Source of the DNA: a virus
Length of the DNA: 28,469 nt
Direction: 5' to 3' (one strand)
IMG/VR virus record: IMGVR_UViG_3300030117_002517
Coordinates: 1 to 28,469 of that record
Shown here: one piece after another, positions 8,239 through 18,116 of the stretch
How the letters are laid out: every line of letters starts with the position of its first letter
How positions within the stretch are numbered: position 1 is the first letter of the stretch
The notes under the pieces: generated by a model
What the model was told of the DNA's origin: nothing
Seen by the model: only the letters and a program-made list of their open reading frames with translations
The model's database searches: none
Position numbers and translations under genes: made by a program

Positions 8239-9105
8239 ATGGGATTATTAGACAATCAAACTCAAGCTCAATATGAAGCAGGTACTTTAGGTGCTTATCA
8301 ATTCACTTCTTTAGAACATATAATAAATCAATTTATTATAGCTTACGTAGGTGAAGAGAAAATAATATCAAAAGTAAAAAGAACTGATATAGCTTTTCAT
8401 GCTCAAAGAGCTTTACAAGAATTAAGTTTTGATACTTTTAAGTCTACAAAAGCACAAGAAATAGAAATACCAACTACTTTACAAATGATTTTACCACAAG
8501 ATTATGTAAATTATGTTAAGTTGACTTGGAAAGATGATGCTGGTATTGAACGTATAATATATCCAGCTATAAAAACATCAAATCCTAAAGCTATAGTACA
8601 GGGTACTGATGGGTCTTATACTTTAAGTAGTAATGAATTAGATTACGCGTCAGAATCAGATACTTGGGCTGCTTATAAAGCGCATACAGCTACTACAAAT
8701 ACTGATGATTATGAAGATGATACATATTGGCCAGCAGATGGGGAAAGATACGGGTTAGATCCTCAACACTCACAAATTAACGGTTCTTTTTATATAGATG
8801 AACTTGCTGGTAAAATACACTTTAATTCTTTTCTTTCTGGAAAAACTGTAACTTTGAAATATATAAGCGATAGTTTAGGTACAGATGCAGAAATGCAAGT
8901 GCATAAATTTGCGGAAGAAGCAATGTATAAGTCTATAGCACATGCAGTATTAGCAACTAAAAAAGATATACCAGAATATTTAGTGGCAAGATTTAAAAAA
9001 GAAAAAAGAGCAGCAATAAGACAAGCAAAATTAAGATTATCAAATATTAAAATTGAAGAACTTACTCAAGTATTAAGAGGTAAGTCCAAACATATAAAAC
9101 ACTAG
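8239..9105 (+). CDS. Neck adaptor / ring-like protein 2
   Basis: Second probable neck protein (288 aa), starting 4 bases after the previous stop. Residues about 23-75 (FTSLEHIINQFIIAYVGEEK, then RTDIAFHAQRALQELSFDTF) form a helical segment of the kind found in T7 gp11-like and P22 gp4-like adaptors. A beta-rich middle follows, including a Ser/Thr/Asp/Tyr-rich stretch (about 115-175) and YIDELAGKIHFNSFLSGKTV (about 194-213). The C-terminus is a basic helix (RFKKEKRAAIRQAKLRL) ending KSKHIKH. The pair with the preceding gene suggests two stacked rings between portal and tail. It could alternatively be a tail terminator. There are no catalytic residues to report. Confidence 0.65.
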   Translation: MGLLDNQTQAQYEAGTLGAYQFTSLEHIINQFIIAYVGEEKIISKVKRTDIAFHAQRALQELSFDTFKSTKAQEIEIPTTLQMILPQDYVNYVKLTWKDDAGIERIIYPAIKTSNPKAIVQGTDGSYTLSSNELDYASESDTWAAYKAHTATTNTDDYEDDTYWPADGERYGLDPQHSQINGSFYIDELAGKIHFNSFLSGKTVTLKYISDSLGTDAEMQVHKFAEEAMYKSIAHAVLATKKDIPEYLVARFKKEKRAAIRQAKLRLSNIKIEELTQVLRGKSKHIKH

Positions 9106-9108
9106 TAC

Positions 9109-12100
9109 ATGCCAGAGTTAAAGAGAAATTTTGCTCAGGGGAAAATGAATAAAGATCTTGATGAAAGATTACTTCCTCCTGGCGAATATAGAGATGCAAA
9201 TAATATTCAAGTATCAACATCAGATGGTTCTGATGTAGGTACTGTACAAACAATGCTTGGTAACACTAGATTTATAGGCTCTACAAAACTACCGGCAGAT
9301 TGTAAATGTGTTGGTGCAATTGCTGATGGAAAAAGTGATAATTTATATTGGTTAGTAAAAGGACCTGGTAAATATAGTACACAAGCATTAAAATACGATT
9401 TTATTCTTGAAGTAAATGTAGAGTATAATAAAGTTAAATATGTTGTCGTAGACAATTACCAAACAGTATTAACAACATCAGCAGCTACAATTAATGGTGC
9501 AACTTTAACATTCTCTAATGCAGCGGGTGTAAGAGCTGGTATGTATGCTGTTTTTAACGATACTGCTGATGATCCTCAAAGGTGGGAGGTATTATCTATA
9601 GACACAAACAATGTAGTTACTTTAGCACCATTAAATGGAGTTGCGATTTCTTTAAATGTAGCTTCTGGTGCAACTATTGTTTTTGAAGCGCCTAGAGTAT
9701 TAAACTTTTCTGGTGATATTATAACAGGAATAAATATAATAGAAGATAATCTTTTCTGGACAGATAATCAATCTGAACCTAAAAAAATAAATATTACAAG
9801 ATGTAAACTTGGTACGGGTAAAGCAACAAACGCGCCTGATACTAATATTTCTGGTGATATACCTACCCCAGCCGCATTACAAAATTCTCCTTTTAATGGG
9901 GCAAATTACAATATACATACTAGATTAGTATCTACACTAGACGATGCTATAGGACCGGAAGTTATAACTAACGCAGCTGGTACTAAAGCTGTGTTTTTAG
10001 AAGAACAACATATTACTGTTATTAGAAAAAATCCTGTAACGCCTTTGTATTTAGAAATGTCAAACACACAGACTGATAGATATAATCAAAATGGTGTTGC
10101 CAACAATATATTAACAACAATATCATCCACTAGATTTGTAGATAGTGATGGAGACCCTCTTGAAACTGGTGCTATAAAAACAAATGTATTTTTTACAACT
10201 GCTGTTGATTTTAGAATAGGAGATATTATAGTTGCAAAGTCACAAGCAAACCAAAGTAGTTATAGTGATTTTTCAGATTACGAAGTAAGAGCTGAAATAA
10301 CAGGCGTTCCTTCTCAACATCAACCTCCAAACACTATAATGCCAGGTGTAACTGGTGATGCTTATGAGCTTACAATATTAAGTGTTGTAGAAACTGCTTT
10401 AAACTCTGACGAGGTTTGGTCTGTAACTTTAGAGCAGAAAAAACCTTTATTTGAATTTAAATTTCCTAGATTTTCTTATAGATATAAATATGTAGATGGT
10501 GAATACTCTTGTTTTGCGCCTTGGTCTGAAGTTGCTTTTATGCCTGGTAATTTTGATTATTTGCCTAAACAAGCTTATAATCTAGGTATGAAAAATAATT
10601 TAAGATCTTTAACTTTAAAAAATTATATAGTTGAAGATTCTTTAAGACCTAGAGATGTTGTTGAAGTTGATATTTTATACAAAGAAAGTAACTCACCTTT
10701 ATGTTATACTGTAAAAACAATAAAACCTTCAGACGGAGATTTAGTATGGCCTAATACAAGTCAAGATCCTTATGAAAGAGGTAGATTAGAAATAGAAAGT
10801 GAAATTATACATGCTGTATTACCGTCTAACCAATTATTAAGACCTTGGGATAATGTACCAAGACACGCATTATCGCAAGAGGTAACAGGTAATAGGCTTG
10901 TTTACGGTAATTATAAACAAAATTACAACATAATAAGTGATGGTCAATTAATAAGACCTAATCTTGATGTTTCTTTAGTTAGCACAAATGTTAGTAATTT
11001 AATGGGTACAAAATCTGTAAAGACAATGCGTAATTATCAATTAGGTATTGTTTATGGTGATGAATATGGTAGAGAAACACCAGTATTAACTGATCCAGTT
11101 ACAGGTTCTATAAAAGTTGACGTTGAAGAAGCAACCAAAAGCAATAAACTTAAAGTTAAAATAAATTCTATAGCTCCTGATTGGGCTAAAACATGGAAGT
11201 TTTATGTAAAAGAAACTTCTAATGAATATTATAATATGGCTATGGATAGATGGTATGATGCTAAAGATGATTGTATTTGGCTTTCCTTTCCATCAGCAGA
11301 AAGAAATAAAATAGATGAAGAAACATATTTAATACTCAAGAAACAACATGATACTGATGTCGCTATAGAGAAAGAGGCAAGATATAAGGCAATAGCAATA
11401 TCAAATGATGCTCCAAAATATATTAAAAAGAAAAGAGTTTCTTTAGGTACAATTAACAATGCTACCCATAATAGTGTTGTAGATAATGTAATTGGTGATT
11501 CATCTAGTGGTTTCCCTTTTGTTAACACTAACTTTTTTACTGTAGTAGAATCAAAGGCAAATGATACTTGGGGTAATGATTTTTGGGCATATGATAATTT
11601 AGAAATTAAATTTAAATCTTCAACTGGAGATCAATCAAGATATTATGAAGTTATAAAAGCGGCGCCTAGTGGTAGTAATGAGTATAATATAACTATAAAA
11701 GAAAAGTTTGGCGATGATATGTTGTTTGCAACAACTGACGATCCTCAAACTTGGGCTAATAGATTAGGTGCTAGCGATACTAAAGTTCTTCAAGTAGAAA
11801 TGTTTTATGTAGAATACGAAGATAAACCAGAGTTTGACGGTAGATTTTTTGTAAAAATAAATAAAGATTTAGTCTTAAAGAAAAATTTATTAAAAGTGTC
11901 AGATCCAGATAACTACGTAATAACTGCATCTACAAAAATTCATTACATAAATACTTTTGAGGGTAGTACTGGTTCTGATGGTATTAATGGTGTGTTTTTA
12001 GGTGGTGATGGTACTGGCGGTACTCTTTCGGGCATACCTACACTTCCAATAGGTCAAAATTCACTCGGTGTAAGAATTTACTCGGACGGATCAACATCAC

Positions 12101-14646
12101 ACCATTGGGATCCCACATCATACACAGGTGGTAGTTTAGTTGATTTTTACGAAACTAATAATTATAATGCCGATTCACCTGGTAGGAAACAGGCTAGAAG
12201 ATTTTGGGAGGCCTTTTCAGCATTAAATAGAAATCATGATAAAGGTACTTGGTTTATAGATCAAGCTTATGTTAGAAGCGATTTTAAGGGTACTCCGTCT
12301 CGATACGCAGGATTTAAAGGTTGTGGAGACAATATACCTTATGATAATGGTATAGATTCTGGTTTTGGTGATAGTTCTGATGGTGGAGATATTTTTAATC
12401 ATCCTGAAGCTGGTCCATTAAATATATGGTTAGGCAAAGTGCAAGGTGAAGCTGATTTAACAAATCAAAGTGGTAGTGGTTATCATGCTGGTAGTAGAGG
12501 TATATACGCTGGTAATTACGCTATGGACATATCATTCTCGGGTATATGGCCTTATGGCGCTGATATAGGCAAAGAAGGAGTTATAAATAGAATACAAGAT
12601 GCTGGTATGTCAGAGTATGATCAAGATGTAGCTTTTGCAACAGCTCTTTTTCAAGAAGGCGCTAAGTTTAGATTTAAAAGTGATCCTGACTCAATAGTGT
12701 ATACTGTTTTATATGTTAGAGAATTATACGGTTTAAGAAACTATGATCCAAAAGAAGGTGATAAAGGTAATTGTAATGATGATGGTACTATTGATTCTCC
12801 AAACCATGCATATAATAAAAGACAAAGATGGACTATTGTTGTAGATAAAAAGTTTGGTAGTGGTCCTTCTAAATATTGGCCGTTGGATATAGCACACGAC
12901 GGTACTCAAGGACAAAATATTGAAGTTTTAGAACCATATAGTGAGCAAGGCGGTTATTCTAGTGAAAATCCAGCTATATGGGAAACAGAACCAAAAGAAG
13001 ATGTTGGACTTGATATATATTACGAAGCAACTCAAGCATACCCAATGGATATAGATTTTAAAACTAATGAACAATTTATACCTGTAGGTTGTGTTGTAAA
13101 ACACTTTGTTACTAACGAATGGGTTAATATTTACTACGATGGTAGTTCTGCAGATACCACTATTAAAGTACGAACTTACTCTGCAAGTGATCAAAAAGTA
13201 ACCTTAGATGGTGCTTCAGTTGCAATAGCAGTTAACACAAAACTTAGATTTGAACATCCTGATGGTGGTGCAGTTCATGCCTACACACAAACAGCTGTTT
13301 CAGCTGGAGATACTTCTATAATACTACATGGAAATAGCGATAACACTGTTCAAGCATACAGACCTCATAATCAAGATATAATTTTACCTTATTTTAATTG
13401 TTATTCTTTTGGTAATGGAGTTGAATCTGATAGAATAAGAGATGACTATAATCAAGTTAGAATTACTAATGGTGTAAAAGCATCTACGGTTTTAGCAGAA
13501 CAATATAAAGAAGAACACAGACCTAATGGTTTAATATTCTCAGGTATTTACAATAGCAATAGTGGTATAAATAGATTAAATCAATTTATACAAGCTGAGA
13601 AAATAACTAAAGATTTAAATACGAGACATGGTAGTATACAAAAACTTTATGCTAGAGATACCGATTTAATAACATTATGTGAGGATAAAGTTTTAAGAAT
13701 ATCAGCTAATAAAGATGCTTTATATAACGCTGATGGAAAACCACAACTTATATCATCTAATGTTGTTCTAGGACAAGCAGTTCCTTATGTTGGCGACTAT
13801 GGTATATCTAAAAACCCTGAATCTTTTGCTGCTGATAATTATAGATGTTATTTTACAGATAGACAAAGAGGGGCTGTGCTTAGATTATCAAGAGATGGTA
13901 TAACACCAATATCAGAACATGGTATGAGAACTTGGTTTAGAGATAATTTTGGTAAAGTTTATGTTAATCAAGCTATTGGTAGTTTTGATAAAGATAAAAA
14001 TACTTATAATTTAACTTTAAAAACAATAACTGGAAGAGGAGGTGATGATGAGGAAAATGTTAATTATACTCTTGCTTTTAAAGAATCTGTTAGAGGTTGG
14101 CAAAGTTTCCATAGTTATATACCAGAGTATGGTGAAAGTTGCAATAATAAATATTTTACCTTTAAAGATGGTTTCCCTTGGCAACATCATGTTAACACTA
14201 CAGCAAATAATTATTATGGAACACAGTATTATTCAGATATAACAGCAATATTTAACGACCAACCAGGAATGGTAAAAAGTTTTAATACTATTAGCTATGA
14301 AGGTACACAAACAAAAGTTGCTCAAAATTTAAGTGATGGTAACTATCATAATTTAACAGCTGTTGATGGTTGGTATCTTGATAGTTTTACTACAGACTTG
14401 CAAACGGGTACAGTTTCTGAATTCATAAATAAAGAAGGTAAATGGTTTAATTATTTAAAAGGAGAGACTACAACTTTAAGTAATTTAGATGGATTAGAGT
14501 TTTCTGTACAAGGAATAGGTAATCCTTCCGCAGTTACTCATGATGGTAGTAGTGATGGTTCTGGAGGTTCTTACAAATTATATGTTAATGACAGTTCTAC
14601 TGGTACTGATGGTACTGGTTGGGATGACGGTAATACTTATACATAA
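9109..14646 (+). CDS. Giant nozzle/muzzle-like tail protein (1845 aa)
   Basis: Very large virion protein that probably forms the distal short-tail tube. The N-terminus (NFAQGKMNKDLDERLLPPGE, then YRDANNIQVSTSDGSDVGTV) is a signature I associate with the tail stabilization or muzzle proteins of Bacteroidota podoviruses. A second conserved-looking block is FYVKETSNEYYNMAMDRWYD followed by a WLSFPSAERNKID segment, roughly residues 697-740. A third lies at about 1475-1637 (KLYARDTDLI, YGISKNPESFA, YFTDRQRGAVLRLSRDGITP) and reads like a beta-propeller. Between them are several small beta modules, such as the one at about 125-200 with GVRAGMYAVF. Residues 950-1150 are Gly/Asp/Ser-rich, and the last 40 residues are a Gly/Ser/Asp/Thr tail. 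No transmembrane segment is visible. T7 gp12 is the functional analogue I infer; direct homology cannot be shown here. Confidence 0.7.
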   Translation: MPELKRNFAQGKMNKDLDERLLPPGEYRDANNIQVSTSDGSDVGTVQTMLGNTRFIGSTKLPADCKCVGAIADGKSDNLYWLVKGPGKYSTQALKYDFILEVNVEYNKVKYVVVDNYQTVLTTSAATINGATLTFSNAAGVRAGMYAVFNDTADDPQRWEVLSIDTNNVVTLAPLNGVAISLNVASGATIVFEAPRVLNFSGDIITGINIIEDNLFWTDNQSEPKKINITRCKLGTGKATNAPDTNISGDIPTPAALQNSPFNGANYNIHTRLVSTLDDAIGPEVITNAAGTKAVFLEEQHITVIRKNPVTPLYLEMSNTQTDRYNQNGVANNILTTISSTRFVDSDGDPLETGAIKTNVFFTTAVDFRIGDIIVAKSQANQSSYSDFSDYEVRAEITGVPSQHQPPNTIMPGVTGDAYELTILSVVETALNSDEVWSVTLEQKKPLFEFKFPRFSYRYKYVDGEYSCFAPWSEVAFMPGNFDYLPKQAYNLGMKNNLRSLTLKNYIVEDSLRPRDVVEVDILYKESNSPLCYTVKTIKPSDGDLVWPNTSQDPYERGRLEIESEIIHAVLPSNQLLRPWDNVPRHALSQEVTGNRLVYGNYKQNYNIISDGQLIRPNLDVSLVSTNVSNLMGTKSVKTMRNYQLGIVYGDEYGRETPVLTDPVTGSIKVDVEEATKSNKLKVKINSIAPDWAKTWKFYVKETSNEYYNMAMDRWYDAKDDCIWLSFPSAERNKIDEETYLILKKQHDTDVAIEKEARYKAIAISNDAPKYIKKKRVSLGTINNATHNSVVDNVIGDSSSGFPFVNTNFFTVVESKANDTWGNDFWAYDNLEIKFKSSTGDQSRYYEVIKAAPSGSNEYNITIKEKFGDDMLFATTDDPQTWANRLGASDTKVLQVEMFYVEYEDKPEFDGRFFVKINKDLVLKKNLLKVSDPDNYVITASTKIHYINTFEGSTGSDGINGVFLGGDGTGGTLSGIPTLPIGQNSLGVRIYSDGSTSHHWDPTSYTGGSLVDFYETNNYNADSPGRKQARRFWEAFSALNRNHDKGTWFIDQAYVRSDFKGTPSRYAGFKGCGDNIPYDNGIDSGFGDSSDGGDIFNHPEAGPLNIWLGKVQGEADLTNQSGSGYHAGSRGIYAGNYAMDISFSGIWPYGADIGKEGVINRIQDAGMSEYDQDVAFATALFQEGAKFRFKSDPDSIVYTVLYVRELYGLRNYDPKEGDKGNCNDDGTIDSPNHAYNKRQRWTIVVDKKFGSGPSKYWPLDIAHDGTQGQNIEVLEPYSEQGGYSSENPAIWETEPKEDVGLDIYYEATQAYPMDIDFKTNEQFIPVGCVVKHFVTNEWVNIYYDGSSADTTIKVRTYSASDQKVTLDGASVAIAVNTKLRFEHPDGGAVHAYTQTAVSAGDTSIILHGNSDNTVQAYRPHNQDIILPYFNCYSFGNGVESDRIRDDYNQVRITNGVKASTVLAEQYKEEHRPNGLIFSGIYNSNSGINRLNQFIQAEKITKDLNTRHGSIQKLYARDTDLITLCEDKVLRISANKDALYNADGKPQLISSNVVLGQAVPYVGDYGISKNPESFAADNYRCYFTDRQRGAVLRLSRDGITPISEHGMRTWFRDNFGKVYVNQAIGSFDKDKNTYNLTLKTITGRGGDDEENVNYTLAFKESVRGWQSFHSYIPEYGESCNNKYFTFKDGFPWQHHVNTTANNYYGTQYYSDITAIFNDQPGMVKSFNTISYEGTQTKVAQNLSDGNYHNLTAVDGWYLDSFTTDLQTGTVSEFINKEGKWFNYLKGETTTLSNLDGLEFSVQGIGNPSAVTHDGSSDGSGGSYKLYVNDSSTGTDGTGWDDGNTYT

Positions 14647-14650
14647 AAAT

Positions 14651-16570
14651 ATGGCAATAAACGATTATTCTTTTTTATCAACAACAATAAGCAGTGCTTA
14701 CGCGCAGACTGGTGGTAGTGCTGTGTCTGGTACATATTTTAGTTTTACTATAACACCGACTGGTGGTAATCCAGAAGACCCAGCTGTAATAGCTGCTGAT
14801 GATTTTAAAATAGGTAATGCTGCAGAAAATCCTCCAGCATCAAATATTTGGTGGGGTGGAAATGTCGATTCAACAGTTCAAAAGGTTGAATTTGTAGACA
14901 CTGGAACGCCTTACGCCATATCTAATACAGTAGAGGCTAGAATATATTTGTTTAGTGGTACAACAATGCCAAATAGCGATTTAACTATATTAGTAGATGT
15001 TGATTATACAGCACCTACATTTGGTGATGAGGATGATAGAGCCAGTGCTGTAGGTAGACCTTTTTGTATAAGACTTTACACACCTTCTTCTACAAATGTT
15101 TGTGATGGAAGTGGAGGGACAAATACTGCTTATACTGGTATATCTACTTCAGCTATAAATACATCTTATACCGTTTCTTCAGTAAACGCGGAAGGCACAG
15201 GCGCAAATCCTTATTGTTCTGAAGGTTTTCATGAATATAAAATTAGTGGTACAGTTCCCGAAGGTCAAACAACAACTATATTTGGCCAGTCATTTGTTGC
15301 TGATACTGGTTATTATTTTCCAGACCCAGGTATCACCGCTAATTTAACTGTAAATACACAAGGTTTAGATTTTAGCGATGCTTATACTTTACATCATATA
15401 ATAACTAGAAATGCAGACAATCAAATAACTACATATAGATTCGAAGTAAATTACACTCCACCAGATCCATCTATAGAAGATTTAACTGGTACTGATTCAG
15501 CAAATATTACTAAATTTGCTTCTTTACGTCACGAAATGATTTACTCTAACTATACGCCAGTACAAATAACAAGTAGTAATAGTGGTACAGAGCAAACATT
15601 ACAAGCGGTTACTCTTGATGGTCAAACTGGTGTCGGAACCGCTACAGATGGTAATGCTGGGCCTACGCCTTTAGATGCCGACGGAGAAACTAGATCTATT
15701 TATGTTTATGGTAGTGATTTTGCAGGTTATTATTTAACCGTAAAACAAGTTGTTGGTGGAACAACTAAAACGTTAGCTTTTGCAGAACCACATCCTGGTC
15801 AAGGCAAAGAAGCTAGCAATACTTTTACAGCTAGTTCTACAAATTCAGGTGTTGTACAATTAAATATACAAAACACAAAAGGTGGTAAAGCTACATTTTA
15901 TCCAAGTGGTAGACCTTATGCTGTAGATTATGCAAGAGAAAATGAAAACTCAAAAGAAGGTTACCGTGTTCCAGTTGCTTATCATGAATATAAAGTACAT
16001 TTCCCGCCTTGTTCAGCTGTAACATATTATGATATATACGTAACAAAAAGTGATGATAATGAAAGTGGTAATAGCGACGCTACAAAGGAAAACGTAACAA
16101 CAGGATATGGTATATCAGGAGCTGGGTCTGGTGCTACAGCAACATATCCAATAAGGGTCTATCAATATGACGATCCTGAAATATCGATAGCACCAACAAC
16201 AAATGCAGCTTCTAGCTATGACACTATGCCATCTGCTGCTACTAAAACAACTATTAGGGCAAATACAAAACTTGTAGATGGGAAATCTACTGGTACCACA
16301 ACTAGTGCTGGGTATATAGCTCTTAGTTTTGCAATTGGCGCAGCTTCTGACAAAACACTGTCTTTGTCAAGGCAACCTATAGCATCTGATTTTTCAGTAA
16401 TAAGTGGTGGTAATGGTTTATCTATATTTTATGAAAGTTTAGCGGCCGCTGTTGTTGGATCGGGTGACAACAATACTGTAAACGTTACTGGCGCGGCTTA
16501 TATAGAAACAGCGCCTGTAGATGACACTGTAATTAACTTATTAACACAAAACTTTATAACAGCAGAATAA
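14651..16570 (+). CDS. Beta-rich tail fibre/appendage-like protein (639 aa)
   Basis: Probable receptor-binding or fibre-type virion protein. I place the start at ATG 14651, 4 bases after the upstream stop and behind an A-rich leader. The reading frame stays open upstream to 14540, but that extension overlaps the end of the 1845-aa gene and is an improbable Met/Val/Leu-only string made by the shifted GGT/GAT codons. The protein is Thr/Ser/Gly/Ala-rich with many short beta-strand patterns and little helix, with Cys at several sites, as in extended fibres built of repeated beta domains. No signal peptide, collagen repeat or pectate-lyase-like catalytic motif is visible. Position after the tail tube gene supports an external appendage. 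Other options are a baseplate or decoration protein. Confidence 0.6.
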   Translation: MAINDYSFLSTTISSAYAQTGGSAVSGTYFSFTITPTGGNPEDPAVIAADDFKIGNAAENPPASNIWWGGNVDSTVQKVEFVDTGTPYAISNTVEARIYLFSGTTMPNSDLTILVDVDYTAPTFGDEDDRASAVGRPFCIRLYTPSSTNVCDGSGGTNTAYTGISTSAINTSYTVSSVNAEGTGANPYCSEGFHEYKISGTVPEGQTTTIFGQSFVADTGYYFPDPGITANLTVNTQGLDFSDAYTLHHIITRNADNQITTYRFEVNYTPPDPSIEDLTGTDSANITKFASLRHEMIYSNYTPVQITSSNSGTEQTLQAVTLDGQTGVGTATDGNAGPTPLDADGETRSIYVYGSDFAGYYLTVKQVVGGTTKTLAFAEPHPGQGKEASNTFTASSTNSGVVQLNIQNTKGGKATFYPSGRPYAVDYARENENSKEGYRVPVAYHEYKVHFPPCSAVTYYDIYVTKSDDNESGNSDATKENVTTGYGISGAGSGATATYPIRVYQYDDPEISIAPTTNAASSYDTMPSAATKTTIRANTKLVDGKSTGTTTSAGYIALSFAIGAASDKTLSLSRQPIASDFSVISGGNGLSIFYESLAAAVVGSGDNNTVNVTGAAYIETAPVDDTVINLLTQNFITAE

Positions 16571-16571
16571 T

Positions 16572-16934
16572 ATGGCGGTAATAACTTTAACATTCGCAAA
16601 TAAAATAAACACATCTGTACAGGTTGGTGATACTGCTTATTATACTTTAGCACCATCTACTAGTGGTAGTTTTAAAACTTCAAATCAGTCTGATATAGTA
16701 GAAATAGGTGCAATTACAGCTATAAACAACACCACAAATGTTATAACTTGTAGCACAACATTAGCTTATGCTGATAGACCTACTACGAGTAGTTTTATAT
16801 TGTTTAGTAAAAATAACGAAGTAAACTTAAGTGCAGTGCTTGGTTATTATGGTGAGGTAAAGTTTAAAAATAGCTCTACGATTAAATCTGAGCTGTTTAG
16901 CATAGGTACCGATATGTTTGTTAGTAGTAAATAA
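16572..16934 (+). CDS. Small beta-rich virion-associated protein (120 aa)
   Basis: I cannot name the family. Nearly the whole chain is predicted beta strand by eye: NTSVQVGDTAYYTLAPSTSG near the N-terminus, alternating Ile/Thr/Val through the middle, then FILFSKNNEVNLSAVLGYYG (about 76-95) and a closing EVKFKNSSTIKSELFSIGTD segment. The pattern fits a small beta-sandwich, such as a fibre cap, chaperone-like or decoration domain. It starts 1 base after the stop of the fibre-like gene, so the two are probably translated together and may act together. No signal peptide or membrane helix is present. The 43 bases after it are A/T-rich and hold only a weak hairpin. Confidence 0.7.
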   Translation: MAVITLTFANKINTSVQVGDTAYYTLAPSTSGSFKTSNQSDIVEIGAITAINNTTNVITCSTTLAYADRPTTSSFILFSKNNEVNLSAVLGYYGEVKFKNSSTIKSELFSIGTDMFVSSK

Positions 16935-16977
16935 ACTATAAAAAGTGTAACTATAATATATACTTAAATATAATTAT

Positions 16978-17442
16978 ATGTCAACACAAAGTTTAGTTTC
17001 TAGAAAAAAAATACTAGAGTTAGAGAAAATATTAATTGATAGTACTGATGGTACTAATATAATTAGTAATCAAGGCGAAAGTATTGTAAGATCTGATAAG
17101 TTTCCTTTAAAACACTCATTTGCAGATGGTATCTATATTAGACAAATGGGTATGGCTAAAGATTCCGTTGTTGTTGGAGCAATACACAACCATTTACATG
17201 CGTGGTTTTTATTAACTGGGAAAATAACTGTTATAACAGAAAGATCAGAGGAAGATTTTATAGCACCTTGCTACGTAGTGTCAACACCAGGTGTTAAAAG
17301 AGTTATATATGCGGTGGAAGAAAGTATATTTGTAAATATACATAAAAACCCAAGTAACACACAAGATTTAGATAAATTAGAAGCAGAAATAGTTTCAAAA
17401 AATTATGAAGAATATGAAAAATATATTAATAAAAATAAATAA
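16978..17442 (+). CDS. Cupin-fold protein (154 aa), function unknown
   Basis: A double-stranded beta-helix (cupin) domain of about 75 residues sits in the centre. The first cupin motif is H70-N-H72-L-H74 followed by a turn at T80-G81 and strand KITVITE; the second is the P104-G105-V-K-R block followed by FVNIHKNP near 113-121. The HxH pair is present, but the usual Glu of motif 1 and His of motif 2 are replaced (Arg stands where His is expected), so metal binding may be altered or absent. Charged helices flank it: residues 8-20 and a Lys/Glu/Tyr-rich C-terminus. A soluble cytoplasmic or virion-bound role is possible. Cupin-like genes do occur among phage structural genes, but the role is not known to me. 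No sugar-epimerase signature is evident. Confidence 0.75.
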   Translation: MSTQSLVSRKKILELEKILIDSTDGTNIISNQGESIVRSDKFPLKHSFADGIYIRQMGMAKDSVVVGAIHNHLHAWFLLTGKITVITERSEEDFIAPCYVVSTPGVKRVIYAVEESIFVNIHKNPSNTQDLDKLEAEIVSKNYEEYEKYINKNK

Positions 17443-17445
17443 GAC

Positions 17446-18096
17446 ATGGCATTTATAATAGTAGGTGCAGCAATTGCGGTTGGGGCTGGAGCAACACAAG
17501 TTATAATGGCCAATCAGGGTAGAAAAGGTAGAATAGCAGAACAAAAAGCTGCAGCTGCTGAAATGGAAAAAAATAAAAGAGCTTACGAGGCTATTGACAC
17601 TAGTAATACTTATGCTGATTTAGAAAATAAGTTTGAAGATATAACTATAAATCAACAACAAGCACAGTTTGAGGCTCAACAAAACCAACAACAGCAAGCT
17701 AATTTAATGAATCAAATGAATATTGCCGCTGGTGGTTCTGGTATTGCTTCTTTAGCACAAGCTATGGCAAATCAAGGTCAATTAGCATCTCAACAAGCTG
17801 CGGCTTCAATAGGTATGCAAGAAGCTCAAAATCAAAAACTAGTTGCTCAAGAAGCAAGTAGATTACAACAATTAGAAGCAGCTGGAGAACAAACAGCCCA
17901 ACAAAGAGAAGCTGATAAACGTGCAACATTATTAGGTATGTCACAACAAAGAAAAGGAGCTGCAGATCAAGCAAGGGAAGTAGCAAAACAACAGGCAATG
18001 GCTGGTGTTGGAACAATGGCTGGTGGTATAACGTCTGGTTTACAAGCTGGTCAAGCAAATATAGATAGTGGTGGTACGTTTTGGAGAGAAGGTTAA
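17446..18096 (+). CDS. Internal virion / ejection-like protein 1 (216 aa)
   Basis: Probable internal protein ejected with DNA, analogous in size and composition to T7 gp14 or P22 gp7. Residues 3-21 (FIIVGAAIAVGAGATQVIM) are a hydrophobic Ala/Gly/Val segment able to cross a membrane. Then comes a long Gln/Ala/Glu/Lys-rich helical or coiled-coil region (about 22-183) rich in QQ and QA pairs. A second Gly/Ala-rich apolar segment, AGVGTMAGGITSGLQAG, lies at 186-202. This layout suits a protein that forms part of a transenvelope channel. It is the first of three adjacent genes with internal-virion character. It starts 3 bases after the cupin gene stop. It could alternatively be a tape-measure-like fragment, but the length is too short for that. 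Confidence 0.68.
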   Translation: MAFIIVGAAIAVGAGATQVIMANQGRKGRIAEQKAAAAEMEKNKRAYEAIDTSNTYADLENKFEDITINQQQAQFEAQQNQQQQANLMNQMNIAAGGSGIASLAQAMANQGQLASQQAAASIGMQEAQNQKLVAQEASRLQQLEAAGEQTAQQREADKRATLLGMSQQRKGAADQAREVAKQQAMAGVGTMAGGITSGLQAGQANIDSGGTFWREG

Positions 18097-18116
18097 CGTT
18101 TAATAAATAAAAATAT

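Noticed and set aside
14550-14640. GGT/GAT/ACT-rich low-complexity DNA at the end of the 1845-aa gene as a repeat array
   Set aside because: There is no constant unit length; it reflects codon bias of a Gly/Ser/Asp/Thr tail.
14540-14650. In-frame extension upstream of the fibre-like gene (start at 14540) overlapping the 1845-aa gene
   Set aside because: The extra 37 residues are almost only Met, Val and Leu, the off-frame reading of GGT/GAT-rich codons. ATG 14651 has the leader type shared by all neighbours. No slippery site suggests a fusion by frameshift.
16943-16977. Possible promoter (TATAAT at 16952) and weak 7-bp hairpin before the cupin gene
   Set aside because: There is no -35 element at the right spacing and no Bacteroidota TAnnTTTG box; both features are expected by chance in such A/T-rich sequence.
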